A DNA stretch of 7,126 nt from JBBRLA01 sp038231615 (lineage in GTDB: Bacteria > Myxococcota_A > Polyangia > Palsa-1104 > JAEUJZ01): positions 1-7,126 of the forward strand of contig JBBRLA010000456.1 in the NCBI GenBank assembly GCA_038231615.1. Direction: 5' to 3'. A model generated the notes under the pieces. The model was not told the DNA's origin and did no database searches. It worked only from the letters and a program-made list of their open reading frames with translations. A program made the translations under genes and the position numbers. This document shows positions 5,676 to 7,126 of the stretch, in pieces. Numbering within the stretch: position 1 is the stretch's first letter; every line of letters starts with the position of its first letter.

Positions 5676-6200
5676 ATGAGGAACGAGGACCTATTTCGTC
5701 TTTCCGGCGTGGCAGCGATCATTGGAGGGCTGCTCCGTATGGCCCATTCGTTTTCGGCCGGTAGGTTCGACGAGAGCGTCTTGCAGGCGAGCTACCTCAT
5801 TACCGATGTCTTTCTCCTGTTTGGCATTCTGGGCATCTACCTGTACCAGAGCAAGGCACTGGGCCGGTTCGGCCTGATCGGGTTCATTGTGGTTCTTGTC
5901 GGGATCTCAATCATTCGGGGCCGCGACCTGTTCGGCGTCGGCGCCTATCTGCTTGGAGCCAGCGCGTTCTCCCTCGGGCTGACGGTGCTCAGCGTGGCGA
6001 TGCTGCGAGGAACTGGACTTTCCAGGTGGATCCCCAGGGTCTGGATCTGCACGTTTGTCGCCGGGGGAGCAGGACTGATATTCCCTTCCGCTGCTGCGCC
6101 ATGCGCGGTTCTCGCCGGCGTCCTCTTCGGCGCTGGCTTCGTTGGCGCTGGCGTGGAACTGACTGTCGCGCACGGAAGGCGCGCGCGGAGCGAACCATGA
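5676..6200 (+). CDS. small polytopic membrane protein, unknown family
   Basis: From ATG 5676 this is a 174-residue protein with about six hydrophobic segments: roughly residues 9-24, 36-57, 64-80, 86-110, 120-140 and 142-162. They are separated by short charged loops (for example RGRD 81-84 and RGTGLSRW 111-118), and the C-terminus is basic (HGRRARSEP). It should sit in the cytoplasmic membrane. No catalytic or transport signature is evident, and I do not recognise the family. The longer form from TTG 5616 would add a hydrophilic Lys/Arg/Glu-rich leader. Its stop codon overlaps the start of the hydrolase gene (ATGA at 6197-6200), so the two are almost certainly cotranscribed and translationally coupled. 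That suggests a shared task at the membrane. Confidence 0.75.
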   Translation: MRNEDLFRLSGVAAIIGGLLRMAHSFSAGRFDESVLQASYLITDVFLLFGILGIYLYQSKALGRFGLIGFIVVLVGISIIRGRDLFGVGAYLLGASAFSLGLTVLSVAMLRGTGLSRWIPRVWICTFVAGGAGLIFPSAAAPCAVLAGVLFGAGFVGAGVELTVAHGRRARSEP

Positions 6201-7126
6201 CCCTTCGCGTGAAGCGGCGGCTGCTGGTTATGGGTGGATTTCCGATCTCGCTATGCCTGGTCCTGCTCGTTTTAGGGGCGTTGTACCGCGCGCCGGAGCA
6301 GATCCCGCCGGGTGTGCCTGGCGAGCGCGTCGACTTCGGCGGCCTCCGGCTGCGCATAGAGCAGAGTGGCGCCGGTCCAGATGTGCTGCTCCTGCATGGT
6401 TCGCCGGGTTCGATCGAGGATTGGGACCCAGTGGCTCAAAAGCTCCAGCCATCCTATCGGGTCACGCGAATGGATCGGCCGGGTCATGGCTTTAGCGACG
6501 CCGGGGCGAGGGCCGATTTCAACTACAACGCAGACTTGGTGCTGCGCGTGATTCGAACGCTCGGACTGCACGACGTCATCGTCGTGGGCCATTCCTTCGG
6601 AGGAAGCGTGGCGCTCGCACTGGCGGAGCAGAACCCGCCCGAGCTGAAGGCTGTGGTCGTGGTGGCCAGCCGGTCCTATTCGCATGACCCTCCGGGCCTG
6701 GTGATGCGCCTTCTCGGCGTTCCCGTCCTCGGCGTCGGCCTGGCCAGACTGGCGGGTGGTCGCCTCGCGCCGAGGTTGATTCGCAGGGGCCTGCTGGCCA
6801 AGTGGCATCCCAACGAAGCGGACATTCCCCCCGGATTCATCGAAGAGCGAGTCGCCCTGTGGAGCGAGCCGAAGATCTCGGTGACGGCGGCGCGCGAGCG
6901 CGGGCTCGCTTACCAGCAGTTGGCGGCGCATTATGGTGAGATCCGCAGACCCGTGGCGCTTCTCATGGGCGCCGAAGATCACCCCAATGCGGATGAGGCC
7001 CCGCGGCTGGCGGATGCCATCGCCGGCTCGCGGCTGGTGACGCTGGCGGGCGTGGGGCATTACGTCCAATACGTCCGCTCGGATGTCGTTGTGCAAACCA
7101 TCGACGAACTGAGAGCCGCGCCCTTC
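6197..7126 (+). CDS. membrane-anchored alpha/beta-fold hydrolase (3' end beyond window)
   Basis: The frame from ATG 6197 is open to the window edge, giving 310 residues without a stop. A basic N-terminus (RVKRR, 4-8) and a hydrophobic stretch (9-29, including FPISLCLVLLVLGALY) predict a signal anchor, with the enzyme domain facing the periplasm or outer side. The alpha/beta hydrolase fold is clear. HGSPG (67-71) forms the oxyanion loop. DRPGHGFSD (93-101) is the usual strand-4 turn. The nucleophile elbow is GHSFGG with Ser133. Asp261 in GAEDHP is the likely acid, and His288 in GVGHYVQ the base. A cap region (about 159-240) could set substrate choice. The family includes esterases, haloalkane dehalogenases and epoxide hydrolases; Ser133 excludes an Asp-nucleophile dehalogenase or epoxide hydrolase and favours an esterase or lipase type. 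GGAG (6187-6190) lies 6 bases before the ATG. Most members are near this length, so few residues are probably missing. Confidence 0.88.
   Translation, partial: MTLRVKRRLLVMGGFPISLCLVLLVLGALYRAPEQIPPGVPGERVDFGGLRLRIEQSGAGPDVLLLHGSPGSIEDWDPVAQKLQPSYRVTRMDRPGHGFSDAGARADFNYNADLVLRVIRTLGLHDVIVVGHSFGGSVALALAEQNPPELKAVVVVASRSYSHDPPGLVMRLLGVPVLGVGLARLAGGRLAPRLIRRGLLAKWHPNEADIPPGFIEERVALWSEPKISVTAARERGLAYQQLAAHYGEIRRPVALLMGAEDHPNADEAPRLADAIAGSRLVTLAGVGHYVQYVRSDVVVQTIDELRAAPF

Noticed and set aside
6272..7096. 274-codon minus-strand frame opposite the hydrolase
   Set aside because: It mirrors the alpha/beta hydrolase gene, whose catalytic motifs are unambiguous; the antisense product is His/Arg/Gln-rich with no motif.

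Overview
The window looks like a high-GC bacterial chromosome segment. The lipoprotein style, the effector-associated-domain-like module and the GC-rich codon use fit a myxobacterium or a relative. This is inference: no marker gene settles the taxonomy.

Layout: bases 2-109 (+) may hold the last 35 codons of an upstream gene. A GCTCAC hexamer array (125-153) precedes a gene for a cysteine-rich secreted lipoprotein (244-1041, +). A two-gene operon on the minus strand converges on it: an AAA+/STAND-like P-loop ATPase (4611-3346) followed by a 734-residue multidomain metallophosphoesterase (3349-1145). The two share a GTGA overlap, and a plausible sigma70-type promoter lies at 4659-4687. About 770 bases (4612-5384) hold no convincing gene. 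They contain that promoter, two hairpins and seven copies of a 21-bp tandem repeat (5102-5248). A decayed 3' end of a TPR-protein gene follows (5385-5609, +). Last comes a two-gene plus-strand unit: a small polytopic membrane protein (5676-6200) and a membrane-anchored alpha/beta hydrolase (6197 to the window end). These share an ATGA overlap.

The ATPase-phosphoesterase operon is the part most likely to be a little-described system. The phosphoesterase has a degenerate N-terminal module resembling those of STAND-type conflict proteins, a complete set of calcineurin-like metal-binding motifs, a helical segment resembling an effector-associated domain (EAD), and a C-terminal domain I do not recognise. 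A sensor/switch ATPase coupled to a phosphodiesterase effector through an adaptor fits a defence or programmed-response module. GC content drops near the phosphoesterase/EAD junction (by hand count from about 70% to about 54%), which suggests a modular, recombined tail.

No rRNA, tRNA, CRISPR array, complete insertion sequence or attachment site was recognised.
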